A stretch of DNA of 64,000 nt from Macrolepiota albuminosa. Taxonomy: Eukaryota; Basidiomycota; Agaricomycetes; Agaricales; Agaricaceae. The notes below the pieces were generated by a model. It ran no database searches and was not told the DNA's origin. It was given only the letters and a program-made list of their open reading frames with translations. Within the stretch, counting starts at the first letter, position 1; each line of letters opens with the position of its first letter. The stretch spans positions 1,414,001-1,478,000 of the forward strand of contig JAMWFC010000113.1 of assembly GCA_027475525.1 (NCBI GenBank), in the 5' to 3' direction. Below are positions 25,351 through 37,807 of the stretch, one piece after another. Position numbers and translations under genes: made by a program.

Positions 25351-27346
25351 ATGGTCTTTGGGATCAGTCTCAACGGTCCTGAATATGAGGCGAGGTATGT
25401 CTGCATATGTTTCTCTTTCATTTCAACTGATCAATAGCGGCAAAGGCTGAAGAAACCCTTCTCGCCTCCTACCGTGACATTGAAGGAGATTCATGATGTA
25501 GTACCGAAGCATCTCTTCAAGAGTAAGGCTCACCAGCTACTTGATGCGTGATTACCTGCTGATTCCTTCATTCCTAGAGGATCCAATCAAGGCAGCCACC
25601 TATATTGCCCGTGACATTACCTTCACTCTTCTCCTTTTCAAGCTTGCGTCTTTAATCGGGCCTTGGGCAGACACGAATTTCTCAGGCTTCGTGACATCTG
25701 GATGGAACAAAGCTCTTTTCAAGGTTGTCCTCTGGTGCATGTACTACTGGATTCAGGGCATGGTTTGGGCAGGAATTTTCTGCTTGGGTATGATTCTTTT
25801 CTGTAACTTGTACTGACGTCGTTCGCTGATCATATGACAGGACACGATGCCGGACATGGTACCCTCTTTAACAATAACAAAGTAAACAACGTTGTTGGAT
25901 TTGTTCTTCATACTGTGTGTTTCAATAGCAAGATATCAATGTAATTGCTGATTTGAGTATAGTGGCTTCTGATTCCTTATTATGCATGGCGCTCTACCCA
26001 TCATGCTCACCATGTGAGTTCGACCATAGATCCACGTTTTCTATCATTCATGTACTTACAGAAAGCAACCGCCTCAATGGAGCGAGATGAAAATTATGTC
26101 CCATACCTCCGTAGCGAATACAACCTTCCGCCCGAGAAACAAGCGACTAAATTCGACTACGCTGAGGTTTTTGAGGAAACTCCGATCTGGACACTTGCCC
26201 GTATGTTCATCATGCAAGGATTGTGAGTTTTCCCTTTGATTCGAGAAGAAATCGACGTTCATTCATTCCATCTTCCTGAAGTGGGTGGTGGGTGTACCTT
26301 GCAAGTAATATCATGGGATCAAAGATGTACCCTCCCGGTACCAACCACTTCGATCCCAACTCCCCACTGTTCAAGCCGGAACAACGTGAGCAATCTGACT
26401 GGGACAGAATTTGATGTTTAGATGTTTACTGCGATTTTTATAGGAAACTCCATCATTATTTCGAATATCGGTTTAACCGCAATGTTGTGTGCTATGGCTC
26501 ATGTCGGGCCTTACCTCGTTTTGAAATACTACTTGGTACCTTATCTGGTGTGTTTTCCATAGTGCGCTGGTTCGGCCCGTCTAACAACATTAAATAGCTA
26601 ACAAATCACTGGTAATTAACGATTGAATTTCGTTAAGTCTGTACACAACTAATGTGAATGCTATCTCTCACAGGATTGGTAAGTTCGTACCAGATGTATT
26701 ATGCTGTCCTGATATCCCATCTGTTGGACTCTAGTTATGTTCACATATTTGCACCACTCAGACCCCACGATCCCCCATTATAGGAAAGCAGAATGGTCAT
26801 TCCTTAGGGGTGCTGCAGCGACTGTTGACAGGCCTCTTCTTGGGTGGTGTGGTCGTTTCTTCTTCCACAACATCTCACATGATCATGTGGCACACCGTAT
26901 GTTTTCTAAAAATATTAACTATATGAGGGTGACATTCAACGTCTTTGATAGACTTCTTTATCAAAGCTCCATTCTGTCAGTCTTCCACAATTATGGTGTC
27001 ACTGTTTATCTTAATTATTCTTTGTTAACCAGATAACGGACCCCAGATTACCAAGGCAATCAAGACTGTCTTGAAGGATGATTACAACTACGATTCTACG
27101 GTACTTTGCGAATTCTTGTATGTGTATTTCAAGCTTGACCTGTAGTAACAGCCCACTTGGTATGCCTTGTACCGCTCTTTCACTCAATGCTTGTTCGTCG
27201 AAGAAGAAGGTGATATCGTCTTCTACAAGAACAAACAGGGTGTCGCTGCCCGAGAGGTAGCTCAAGGAGCTGTGAAGAAAATCAAGGAGAATGGATGGAA
27301 TGGCAATGTGCAGGACAGCAGTATTGAGTTTCCCAGATTGGATTAA
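25351..27346 (+). CDS. Delta-12 (oleate) fatty acid desaturase
   Basis: About 14 exons, starting with ATG at 25351 (MVFGISLNGPEYEAR) and ending with TAA at 27344-27346. All three histidine boxes are present: HDAGH (25842), HHAHH (ends 26013) and HVAHH, the last split by the intron 26897-26951. Hydrophobic spans lie around FTLLLFKLASLIG, VVLWCMYYWIQGMVWAGIF, MLCAMAHVGPYLVLKYYLV and TYLHHSDPTIPHY. The C-terminus (LKDDYNYDST…FVEEEGDIVFYKN…) matches fungal FAD2-type enzymes. Expected role: an ER membrane di-iron enzyme making linoleate from oleate. Exons 25963-26013, 26598-26611 and 26674-26678 are very short; the last has only five bases and is needed to keep phase. Delta-12 rather than omega-3 specificity is by resemblance. 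Confidence 0.88.
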
Positions 27347-27713
27347 ATCTAGATTAGAGTCGACAAGGATGTAGTAATAATTAATAGTAATGTTCGTCGT
27401 ATGCATGATCTGGGTCGCAGTTGGGTTAAGATGAGTGAAGTTTATTATATCTGAAATACGAATTCCTATCAACTACAAGTACCCATATGTCCCTGCCTCC
27501 GCACGCTTTCCCAGCTCATCATTACACCAGGCTAGTTTCAATCCTCTTCCCATAGTCGGACACATGTAGTTAGTAGACACGCCAAGAATGTGTAAACTCT
27601 ATATACATATAAGAAATACTGAAGCCGAACAACGAGGTATGCAAGATAGAAAGGTATGAATAGTCCGGTCAAAGAAAGAAAGGCAAAGTCCATTCAATAC
27701 TTAATCCACAATC
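27347..27713. other. Convergent intergenic region
   Basis: AT-rich 3' flanks of the desaturase and the DUF3433 gene. No coding or RNA feature seen. Confidence 0.6.
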
Positions 27714-30643
27714 TCATACATTATCCTTGCGGCCCGGCGAATCGGGGACGGACGGATGCCTCTGACTTGACCACATAGATAAACGCTTGCCCAGCATCCC
27801 TTGTGTCTGTAACGCCGCAAAGACTGATCTGCGCCTATCCATAGGACTCGCTGCAAACTCGTAACCGTCTTCTCCCTCCATGATAATCTTCATCGTCCGG
27901 GGGTCAATGCGGAACTTCTTATTGGACAGCACTTCCTTGATCTCCTCCTGACCTTGACGTCCTGCAAGAAGCTCGCCCATGCCGGTCTGTGCCCCAATGG
28001 ACACGGCCGAGGCAATGGTACCAGGCTCATGGCGGAGACATAATCTCCGCCTTTCTGCTCGGTGAAAAAGGTGTACTATGCCAGCACAAATTGCAAGGAG
28101 GAACATGGCAGCTGCAAGGAGATGGACGGCAGTTGAACTGTTGAAGTAGATAGATACAATCAAAAGGATACAAGGAGGAACATGGCAGCTGCAAGGAGAT
28201 GGACGGCAGTTGAACTGTTGAAGTAGATAGATACAATCAAAAGGATAAAGGATTAGAGACGCTGTTTACATACCTCAACCATACGCGGTTCTGGAACGTC
28301 TTCACTTGTATTGTCAGAAGCTCTTGGGTACGTAAGAAGTACACATTCCTGGCAATGAGGGTTAAATACGTCGTCTATTACCATGAAATGAGAATTATAT
28401 CCATCATTTCGAGAAATAAAACTCACATAGACCGCCGACGACAGATCCACAAATTTACCAGCATCAAAGCTTCCAACGAGACCCTGAGGACTCTGCACGG
28501 CTGCCTGGAACACAGCGGCCGGGAGCTGTATCCTCGTTGCGTTCTGTCTCTCCAATACAAACTCGTCCGGATTCGTCAAGTTAAACTGGATACCATTATA
28601 CGCACGCCCGAACAGAGGCGCTCCAGTGACGTTCGCAGAGAGTGAAGAGAAGTTCGAAGACGATGAAAACGGATGGAGTTCGATCACTTTTGTGAGATTT
28701 CCGGTTGCAAGGTCGACATTGACGTTGACGTCCCACAGGGAGATATTGGGAAAGCAAAACGTAGCTGATGCCTTTGGAGTTGGCTCATAACTACGATCTC
28801 TTATTTAATCGCAGAAAGAGAATTTGACGAATTAAACGTACGTGAAGAACCAAAACACAATTGGACTAAACTGAGTTGTTGGAATTGAGTTGCAATCTGG
28901 CAAATCCACGCCTATGTAAATTCAGTTCTCCAGTCACAATGCTACTCGGAGAGCATAGCGCTTACCGAACAGGTGTTCGGCTGTCTTCTCCACAGCCCAA
29001 GATATAGTACAATTGTTCAAACCTGCAGAATTGGTCCAACCTCCCGAACCATCGTTCTTTGGTATCATGGTGACCTAATTAAAGCATTTATATAATGGTT
29101 CACACAGAGATAGAAATTAGTACATGGGCGGGACGACATCCACTGTCGCTCTTGACTGCCGTGGTGTTTGCGATCACAGTACCATTGGGAGCGATGTCCC
29201 TCGGTAACTATAGAGAAACCAGATTTCTCACTAAAGACAACATTGTCCGAATAAGAACTAACCTCGAAGGGCGCGATAGTATATTGGGCATGAATGAAAG
29301 AAGGATCCGGAAGGCTATACAGCACAGATGCAGAGGCAAACCCAGCCGCTGTCACAAACGCTACACGGAACATCAGAAATGGTCCAAAACCGATTTGAAA
29401 GATCTCTTACACGTTAAATCCTGGAACTGGGGGTCCTGGTTGAGTCCGATGGCACCTAGGTTTTTGAGCGTAACATCTGTTTCCGATATATTCATCACCA
29501 GAGACTTAATATAAAACACACCGGTAAACATACCAGGCAACGGCAAATAAGTATCCTTTACAAAAAGGAGGGCCGCAGACAGAGGCTGGAATAAGAGCGA
29601 CAGGAGAACCATAAGACTGGTGAGTACCACGAGATAATGTCTGTTGGATGCTGCATTCGACCATACGATGAAGTTACTACCGGAACGTAAGTTTTACACC
29701 ATAGGGAAACGAGTTTTCACATACTTGATTCTGGTGTAATCTAGCAACAGACTCCGGTGCGGCGGGGAGTCTCCGTGAACAAGGTCAATATATGGCTGGA
29801 AGGGTGTCAAAAAAGTTTAAGCGATGATTAGACCGGGCCAGCGCACCTGCATCTTTTTAATCTCAAAGTCTGTCCACGTCCATAGCGCGGCTAGCTAAAC
29901 TTGAAAGTTATTTCACACGAAATACGTATATAGCTGCTGACGTACAATGGCGGCTACAGCAACGGGAGGTAGAGTCTATTCAGAGGTATGCGTCAGGGGG
30001 ACGGGGTATAAAGTGAGAATTAACTGACGTAGACGTAATGAAGGATCCCCGTCTCACTTCCAATGTCCCTCTTCGTAGGCCAGCCTAGAAGGAAGATACA
30101 GGCCTCGGTCAATGACGATATGGTTACTGACGTACCTTGATTTTTGTTGCTAAAGTGGAGTGCTATTTCCAATCCGATAGCACCAACTACCAAGATGAGG
30201 ACGAACGGTACCCAGAAGTAGGGTCTGAGAGGCCAGGGCACCCAGCCAGAGTCTGTGCTATTGAGCAGTGCGGGCGAGGCTTTGGTACTACATTGAGGAC
30301 TGGACACATGAGGGAGACAAAGCTCACTTTGAGCATGAACGTTTTGTGTCGAGCTTGGATATGAGACAAACTGCACGTCAGATGATGGCTCTGAATCAAG
30401 CAGAGGCTGTGACGGAGTGGAAGGAGGTGAGTATCGTGGGTCGAAAGAACGACTCTAAGCAAAAAGTGAGGACTTGGAGCCTGGTGAAGCGGATGAGCTC
30501 ACGACAAATGTTGGCGTCGAAGGGGGCACAGATAAAGCACCCTTTGGCAAGGGCAAAACGTCAGATCGAGAAGGTTGAGCTTGTTCGGGAGATGCACGAG
30601 ATTGCGAAGGATGAGAAGTTGGCGGAGAAGGGGTTGCGGACAT
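27714..30643 (-). CDS. DUF3433-like multi-pass membrane protein
   Basis: I chose the ATG at 30643 (MSATPSPPTSH…), which opens a Ser/Pro-rich cytosolic head; 30673 is an alternative. Many short exons follow. Segments visible in order: WVPWPLRPYFWVPFVLILVVGAIGLEI then GWPTKRDIG (about 30260-30070), the classic DUF3433 entry; WTWTDFEIKKMQPYIDL near 29850; HYLVVLTSLMVLLSLLFQPLSAALL (about 29610); a long non-cytosolic loop with several N-x-T/S sites (29500-28300); and a last membrane helix VHLLAAAMFLLAICAGIV near 28110, followed by a cytosolic tail ending KDNV. DUF3433 proteins are large fungal membrane proteins of unknown function. The 77-bp duplication at 28094-28247 falls at the last intron/exon border, so that splice site cannot be fixed. 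Confidence 0.7.
28094..28247. repeat. Exact 2 x 77-bp tandem duplication (9 of 16)
   Basis: Copies 28094-28170 and 28171-28247, at the last splice junction of the DUF3433 gene. Confidence 0.97.
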
Positions 30644-30850
30644 GATGGACGGAAAGGACAAATTGTGCTGCACTGCTTCGTGGCTATGGCCTAGGCCTGC
30701 TTGGGCTATGGCCCCTTCTTTGGTTCATCAAGATATGTCAGATAACATGATGAATGGTCGTGCACGTTGCTATGCGGTGCTTCTGTATGCATTAGGCAAG
30801 CGTTTAATCCCTCCCATCAAAGTAATTTAAGCGCCGACGTGACAGTTATC

Positions 30851-30873
30851 ACGCGACGTGACGCACATCGCGT
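30851..30873. promoter_or_regulatory. Inverted ACGCGA/TCGCGT pair upstream of MSH2
   Basis: ACGCGA at 30851-30856 and its inverse TCGCGT at 30868-30873 lie 16-38 bp before the MSH2 ATG, in the 245-bp divergent intergenic region. They resemble the MCB core (ACGCG) bound by MBF, which drives G1/S expression of replication and repair genes in yeasts. That such a factor acts here is inference. Confidence 0.4.
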
Positions 30874-30888
30874 TCACTCATGACGCTC

Positions 30889-33800
30889 ATGTACGGCAGG
30901 GAGAAAGACGGCGACCACGATGCTGCAGGTATCCCAGACGCACATTCTCCGACTTATATACCAATCCTGTTTTAGACCAGACAACAGACCCTGGCTTCGT
31001 CACTTTCTTCTCAAAACTACCCCCAAAATCACCAGAAACAGGAACGCTACGTCTTTTCCATAGGACAGGCACCGACGAGTTCTACTCCGCCTATGGCCCG
31101 GATGCCCTTTTTGTTGCTCAGCACACGTTCCACACTAACTCTGTCATAAAATACCTCGGGGCTGGCGGTCGTGCCGCTGGCTTACCGACAGTCTCCCTTA
31201 AAGTCACCGTTGCACAAATGCTCCTTCGTGAAGCACTGACTGTAAAGCAACTTCGAGTGGAAATATGGGTACCTGAATCAGGCCAGGGCAAAAAGTGCAC
31301 AAAATTTCGACTAGAAAAAGAGGTACGTGGTCATGACGTTGTCGGCGATGTGTTGTTAGTGATAGAGCTCAGGCCTCTCCAGGCAACCTGCAAGAAGTCG
31401 AGGACCTTCTCTTCGTCGATTCAGATCTCTTGTCCGCTCCTATTGTTATGGCTATCAAGCTGGCCTCGGCACCCGCTGCCTCTGGCGCTAAGCTGAGGGC
31501 AGTTGGCGTCGCGTTTGCGGATACTAGTGTGAGGCAGCTGGGTGTTGCAGACTTTGTCGACAACGACCTCTTCTCAAATATCGAGGTGTGTCTTACCTAG
31601 CTTGACTTGTGTTGAAGAAATGCCGCTAACTCAGATAACAGTCGCTTGTCATTCAATTATCAGTAAAAGAAGCCATCGTCCCCACAGGCACAACTTCCGG
31701 AACGACAGATCGGGATATAGACTTGAATAAGCTCAAAGCTGTTTTGGATCGATGCGGAGTAGTAATTTCTGAGAGAAAGCCTAGTGAGATTCAATTCACT
31801 ACCGAATTAATCTACGACTAATCCGCTTTTAGGCGAGTTTACTGCGAAGAATATTGCCGACAATATACCACGTCTCCTTCAGCCTTCAGCGGTCACCGAT
31901 GCCTCGACTGCCGATGCAACGATGACTATTCGTAAGAATGAGCAACCTGGCTTTGCTTTTACTAACAGAAGTGCATCACAGCCGAGCTATCCCTTCCGAC
32001 TGCCCCAGCTGCGCTATCCGCCCTCATATCATATCTTTCTCTCCTGTCTGATCCATCGAACCATGGAGCATACACTCTTCGGACTCACGACCTGTCACAA
32101 TATATGAAGCTAGATGCTAGCGCATTACGAGCATTGAATCTTACAGAATCTCCAGGCAATGCAGTAAGTTGTTGCTAATGCAGCGATTAATCCATTTTTG
32201 ATCGCTGGTAGGGAACAACAACTCGCAATAGTACTTTGCTAGGACTGCTCAACAAGTGCAAAACCGCCCAAGGCACCAGATTACTTGGCACATGGCTCAA
32301 ACAACCCCTTGTGAACCTCCATGAAATTAGTAAGCGTATAATGTTCAGTTTATCGGCTCTGGTGCTAACTGTTGAATAGGAAGACGACAAGACCTCGTTG
32401 AAACCTTCTTTGAAGATGCAAATACTCGTCGGGTGCTCCAAGTCTGTTTTATTACCCTTTCACTGCCACCATAAATGCTCAGGTTGATTTCACCAGGACG
32501 ACTACATGAAAATCATGCCAGACATGCATCGTCTTAGCAAACGATTCCAAAAATCAGTAGCATCCCTCGAAGATGTCGTCCGTGTCTATCAAGTCGTCAT
32601 AAAAGTATTTTCCTCTGTTCTTCGTATTATTCTCTCTTAAATGACGTTGTCTAGTTACCAGGCTTAGTTGAAGCTCTGGAGGGCACGCAGACAGAAAAGG
32701 AGGGACATACTGTGCTCGTCGAGGAGATTTACCTCAAACCGCTCAAGGTTCGACTGTGCCATTCTCTATCTTATGATCTTATTCTATGCTTATCAAAACA
32801 GGAGTACGGCGGAAGTCTTGAAAAGTACGGAGAGATGGTGGAACAGACTCTAGACCTTGAAGAACTCGATAATCACAACTATGTCATTAAACCCGACTAC
32901 GACCCAAAACTCCAAGTTCTCGCAGAAAAGCTAACAGAAGTATGTTGTAGCACAACCTGTGTAATAAATGCACTGATGTACGTTGCGCTAGACCCGGGAC
33001 GGTTTGGACAGAGAACATCGTGAAGTTGGTAAAGACCTTGGACTTGAACTCGACAAGAAACTGCACCTGGAGAACAACCAGGTATATGGATACTGCTTCC
33101 GTCTAACCAAAAGTGTAAGAACCACTTGTACACTAGTTTCATGTTCAAGTCAGAAGCAATCACGTAGGATTCGAAAGCACTAACAAAAAAGTACATCGAG
33201 CTTGGGACGAACAAGAGTGGTGTATTCTTCACGACGAAAAAGCTTAAGGAACTAGCCGAGGACTTCAAGGAGTACTCCCAGAGTTATACAAGGACCCAGC
33301 TTGGGCTGGTAAAGGAAGTTGTGAACATTGCTTGTCAGTTTTTAGTCCTCTGTTTGGGAAATAGTTACTCAAGTGTGGCATTAGCAACATACACTCCAGT
33401 TCTCGAAGCACTTGACAACATAATTGCTCATCTTGATGTGATCCTTAGGTGTGGACAATCTTTTCAGCTCTTTGAGTGTCTTCTCTTATCTGACCTACCC
33501 TCAGTTTAGCACATGTATCCACCCATTCCACAGACGCTTATGTGAAACCTAAAGTCATTGAAAAAGGCTCGTCTACCGATCTCCCAAAAACAACTTACTC
33601 TGATAAAGACCTTCACAGGTTCAGGCAACCTTGTCCTTCTTGAATCGCGACATCCATGCCTGGAGGTCCAGGACGATGTCTCTTTTATACCCAATGACGT
33701 TGAGATGATTAAAGGTGAGGCCCAGCTGACCCAATGTACCATGCCTATCCTCATGTGTTCGATAGGAAAAAGCGAGTTTCACATAATAAGTAAGTCCTAG

Positions 33801-35023
33801 CAAATTCATCGCAATCCAGCACACTGAAGTCCTTATCCAGCTGGCCCCAATATGGGCGGGAAGTCGACATATATCCGCCAAGTACTGCAATGTATCTTTG
33901 TAAATTTAATTCGTTCTTAATGCTCCATAGGTCGGCGTCATTGTACTAATGGCGCAGATTGGCTGCTATGTTCCATGTACGGAAGCACAGGTCCCGATAT
34001 TTGATTCCATCCTCTGCAGGGTCGGTGCAGGGGATAGCCAGCTGAAGGGCGTCTCCACCTTCATGGCCGAGATGTTAGAGACTGCCACCATACTTCGGGT
34101 ACGTACATAGGTAACACTGTAACATCTCTGAAGCCCACTCTTCCGTCTTAGTCTGCCACCAAGGATTCACTCATCATCATTGACGAGCTTGGACGAGGTA
34201 CGTACAGACATGGGCTGTGGTGATGTAATCTTATCATGTTAAACAGGCACATCAACGTACGATGGCTTCGGCCTTGCTTGGGCCATCTCAGAGTGAGATA
34301 TTAAGTGACGTTCGCTGGTTTGCCCCTCATCCTCACAATGAAACTCAGGCACATTGCCTCGGAAATACGAGCCTTCTGCCTTTTCGCGACACATTTTCAT
34401 GAGCTCACAGCTCTGGATCAGCAAATTTCACACGTAAAGAATCTTCACGTTGTCGCACATGTTACTTCTACTGGGGAAAAGTCGCAAGACCGTGATATAA
34501 CCTTGCTGTACAAGGTGGAACCAGGTACACACAACTTTTGCTCCCAGCCTCATCTCTGTTCACTCAGGAGCAGGTATCTCCGACCAAAGCTTCGGTATCC
34601 ACGTCGCGAAGCTGGCTAACTTCCCGGAAAACGTCATCAAAGTAAGTCAATATTTATTGCTCGAGTTGATGGCGGATTCCGAGTTGTGCTAGCTTGCTAA
34701 ACGCAAGGCCGACGAGTTAGAAGACTTCGGTACAGGTAAGCACATCAAAATCCATACCAGTCGTCTATTGTTTACGCATACAGATAGGCCCAGAAAAGGA
34801 AGCTATGCCCACCGAAGTTACAGAAGAGGGTCTGCAAATTATGGAGGAGTTCCTTCGCACGTGGTCTTCGCACTCGTCTATCAATGATGGCGAAGATGTT
34901 GTCATGACAGACGCGGATCAAGGTGCTGATGCCCAACTCCAAGACCTCCGGAAATGCTTAGAGGAATTCCGCCCTCGTATTGAGAAAAATTGCTGGTTAC
35001 AGTCTGTACTTTCTTCATTGTGA
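30889..35023 (+). CDS. msh2: DNA mismatch repair protein MSH2
   Basis: The ATG at 30889 opens a 40-base exon that splices (intron 30929-30975) into [18 protein letters not shown], the MSH2 N-terminus. About fifteen more exons follow. Domain order: MutS-I mismatch-binding region ([10 protein letters not shown]…KQLRVEIW), connector ([14 protein letters not shown]), lever/clamp ([25 protein letters not shown]…[15 protein letters not shown]…[10 protein letters not shown]), then the ATPase: Walker [10 protein letters not shown] at 33843-33869, [18 protein letters not shown], Walker [16 protein letters not shown] (split by an intron at about 34200), and ATHFHEL. A C-terminal helix-turn-helix region ends at TGA 35021-35023. 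No frame disruption seen; it should be functional. MSH2 pairs with MSH6 or MSH3 in the nucleus to recognise mismatches. Confidence 0.95.
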
Positions 35024-35768
35024 AGATATTTTTTCTTGCCGTTGTAGACTTAAATATAAGGTCGCATTTTTGTTAAGATCTGTATAATAGTTATCATAAT
35101 TACTAGCACTTTGTGCACAATTGTGTTTTCTTGGGAAAGAATGAGAAAAAGAACCATTGTTATGTTATTTTCAGTGTGTCGGTTTCTTATGAGAGAAAGT
35201 TTTCAAACAAGGGAAATTTTCCTTTTTCTACAGTAAACAGCTGAAGAAACAGGTGACAGATTTCTTTGACTTTTTTTCCCATAAAAAACAGATCCTGTAC
35301 CATATATAAACATATAAAAACATAAACAGTATAAGTGCCTTGTTTGTTGAAATTGCCTAGTGCATTCTATTATCATGATCATCCATTGATGATGCCAACT
35401 GTGGTTGGGTGTGCTGGACAATACACAGTACAATGCCATCTCCAGCATCTGGCATGCATGGTGTGAGGAGTTCTAACAGGGTCCCAGTGTGCTTGAGTGA
35501 ATAAGATGAAACAACATGCTAAATAATAGTGCTTTGGATGCTACCTAGCAAACTGTAAGTGCTGTAGCTTGGGTAAAAATATTGCAAAACAAAAGAATAG
35601 CACAATGAAGTGTGTCCATAAATGGCACTGTAAATAACAAAGATGATATAGATGATGTTAGTGCCCAACTTAGTGACAAAGTCAAGTCAAGCTAGAGATT
35701 TGAATGCTGAAAGTAACTGGGTGGTCCAATGGGTTATGATTTGTTGTTATTTACATAATAAGTTGCTA
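35024..35768. other. AT-rich gene-to-transposon transition
   Basis: No gene seen. From about 35347 some 40 bp (TGTTGAAATTGCCTAGTGCA…) resemble the start of the Copia LTR found intact at 45696, so a degraded LTR end may lie here. Confidence 0.45.
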
Positions 35769-35814
35769 CACTGGCTCAAAAGACTGCCTCAATGTTTGGC
35801 CTTTTTGAAAAGAT

Positions 35815-35904
35815 CCTCTGCAGTTAAAGAGTTATAGCGCCAAAAAACAGTCACACGTAAGCGTGACCACGTGTATTGATACTGGTGAAGGCAACAGGTA
35901 GCTA
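35815..35904 (-). repeat. Ngaro split direct repeat B2
   Basis: About 90 bp (from CCTCTGCAGTTAAAGAG to GGCAACAGGTAGCT) repeated at 36485-36574 with a few substitutions. Confidence 0.85.
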
Positions 35905-35931
35905 CAGTATTATACAGGGTGAGGAGGGAGG

Positions 35932-36484
35932 GTCGACAAAATTAAAGTAAATGTAAGCTAATAAAATACTAGCATAAGATAGTGAGTTAGAGGCCGCTGC
36001 GACCTTCCCATCGCATGCTTACTTTAGATATTTCGTTGCGAGATGGCACAAATGCAAAATTGAGACTTTTTTGGGAACGAAATATCTAAGGTGAGAGGTG
36101 AGCCCTGCTCACCGAGTGGCCATGAAAGGATGTCTCACCGGTGAAAAATGGAGTGATCAAAGAAATGAAAAAGAGAATATAATACAGAAGGAAACTGAAG
36201 AAAAAAAGTTCACAGTGAGACAGATTGACAACATGAGAGAGCAAAAAGATGCTCACCTGGGCAGCAGGTGGGGGAAGGTGGAGGACGAAGGAGGAGGCCA
36301 CCCAAAATGTCTGAGACCGCCTGCCATACTGACCACAGCACAGCATCTGCCAGGCCCTGGCACCATGCCGCAATCAGCACACGATCTTGGAGAGAGGAAA
36401 GGTACGGAAGAGAATGGAGGAACTCCCAGGCATGCAGAGGCCTCTGAAAATGCTCACTACCTTTGGTGCTCGCCTTTACGCCGA
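35932..36484 (-). repeat. Ngaro split direct repeat A2
   Basis: About 553 bp, nearly identical to A1 at 41085-41638 (a handful of mostly transition differences). Its inner end abuts B1 directly, forming the B1-A2 junction that serves as circle template in this class. Confidence 0.87.
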
Positions 36485-36574
36485 CCTCTGCAGTTAAAGA
36501 GTTATAGTGCCCAAAAAACAGTCACATGTAAGCGTGACTATGTGTATTGATACTGGCGAAGGCAACAGGTAGCT
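36485..36574 (-). repeat. Ngaro split direct repeat B1
   Basis: Partner of B2, lying immediately 3' of the recombinase frame on the minus strand. Confidence 0.85.
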
Positions 36575-36850
36575 AAGAAATGGCTGATATGGAGAGAGGA
36601 GGGGTGGCGGTGGTGAAAAGATAAAGTGGGAGCTGAGCCAGGAAGGAGAGGAGAGCTTGCTAGAAGTACAACTGCATTGTGAATAAGAGAAAAGATAACG
36701 TGTATCAGAGGCAGCAGGTGATGTGAATGTCGTGCGTGAGTGACGTGAACGTTATGCATGAGTACGGATTTTTGTCGATGTAAGATGCTGGTTGTGAATA
36801 GACAGAGGATAATGAAATTTACGTTTTAAACAAGCTAGTTGGAGCTCAGC

Positions 36851-37807
36851 TCATACCGAAGAGTTGTCTCTGAGGTAAGACTTCCAAGCTTTGGAGGTCC
36901 AACGACCTATAGCCATGATAATATTTTCGGATAGACCCAAAGAAGCATAGAAGGTAGCACCACTGGCTCTTGCTGAGTGGCCTCCGTAAGATCTGTCGAC
37001 AAAAGATGATAGTTTCAAGTCAAACCATGAGCATGTGGGAACAGAGCCATCGTAGCGTAGAAAGAGAGCGAATCTTGCACCATGCAAGGAATCACGTCGT
37101 GACATGTATTGCTGAAGCAGCTTTACTGGATCAGCGATGTCATGATGAGCGAACATGACTTGTGATCCTGTGAAGAAGCGGTCGGTCTTGTGATAAGGGA
37201 GATCATATGAAGCGTAACCATGAGAAAATCGAAGAAAAAAACGTTTGATGACTTTTCTCCAGTCGAGGAAAGATTTTGATTTGATTACAAGTTCTCCAGA
37301 CCGATGGCAGGCATAGAATGCACATGACATCAGTGTCGCAAACAAAAGATCGTCAAAATCATTGGAAGATCGAGCTCGAGACACAAAGTTTTCTAGGTGG
37401 GACAATCAAAGAGGGAGTTTCCGATGGACTGGGTCAGCTCGTATCTTTTTCGCACCCTTAATCGCTGATTTTACAAGTGGGTGAGCCCTGTTAACATCGA
37501 AATCAGAGTAGATGTTGCGAAGGAAATGGCCAGCGCCTGAGAAATATTTAAGACCGGACGCAATGAATTTTGAAGTGTACGCAATGTATTTAGACAATGT
37601 TTGAGGAGTGGGGTCGATCGGAAGGTTATGAGCTAAACAGAAGTTAAGATAGTCTCGAGCACCCATAGCGTAGCAAGAGGCCGTAGATTTTTCAATTGAT
37701 TCGGTTTGAACATGCAAGGTCCAAGCATCGAGGTCAGAGCTGGACATTGGTTGGCGAATCGTCTTTCGAGACAATCCGCCAATCACTTTCAAAAGTACTC
37801 TCTCCAT
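36851..37807 (-). pseudogene. Ngaro tyrosine recombinase (one in-frame stop)
   Basis: One frame from ATG 37807 to 36851 with a single TGA at 37406-37408. The N-terminal half is a SAM-like core-binding domain (STASCYAMGARDYLNFCLAHN). The C-terminal half carries the catalytic signatures: an Arg in HRSGEL, the box HSARASGATFYASLG (HxxR), GRWTS, and a terminal Tyr in SYLRDN. Its ATG overlaps the RNase H stop as TGATG, suggesting stop-restart translation. This enzyme replaces integrase in the DIRS/Ngaro class. Confidence 0.85.
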
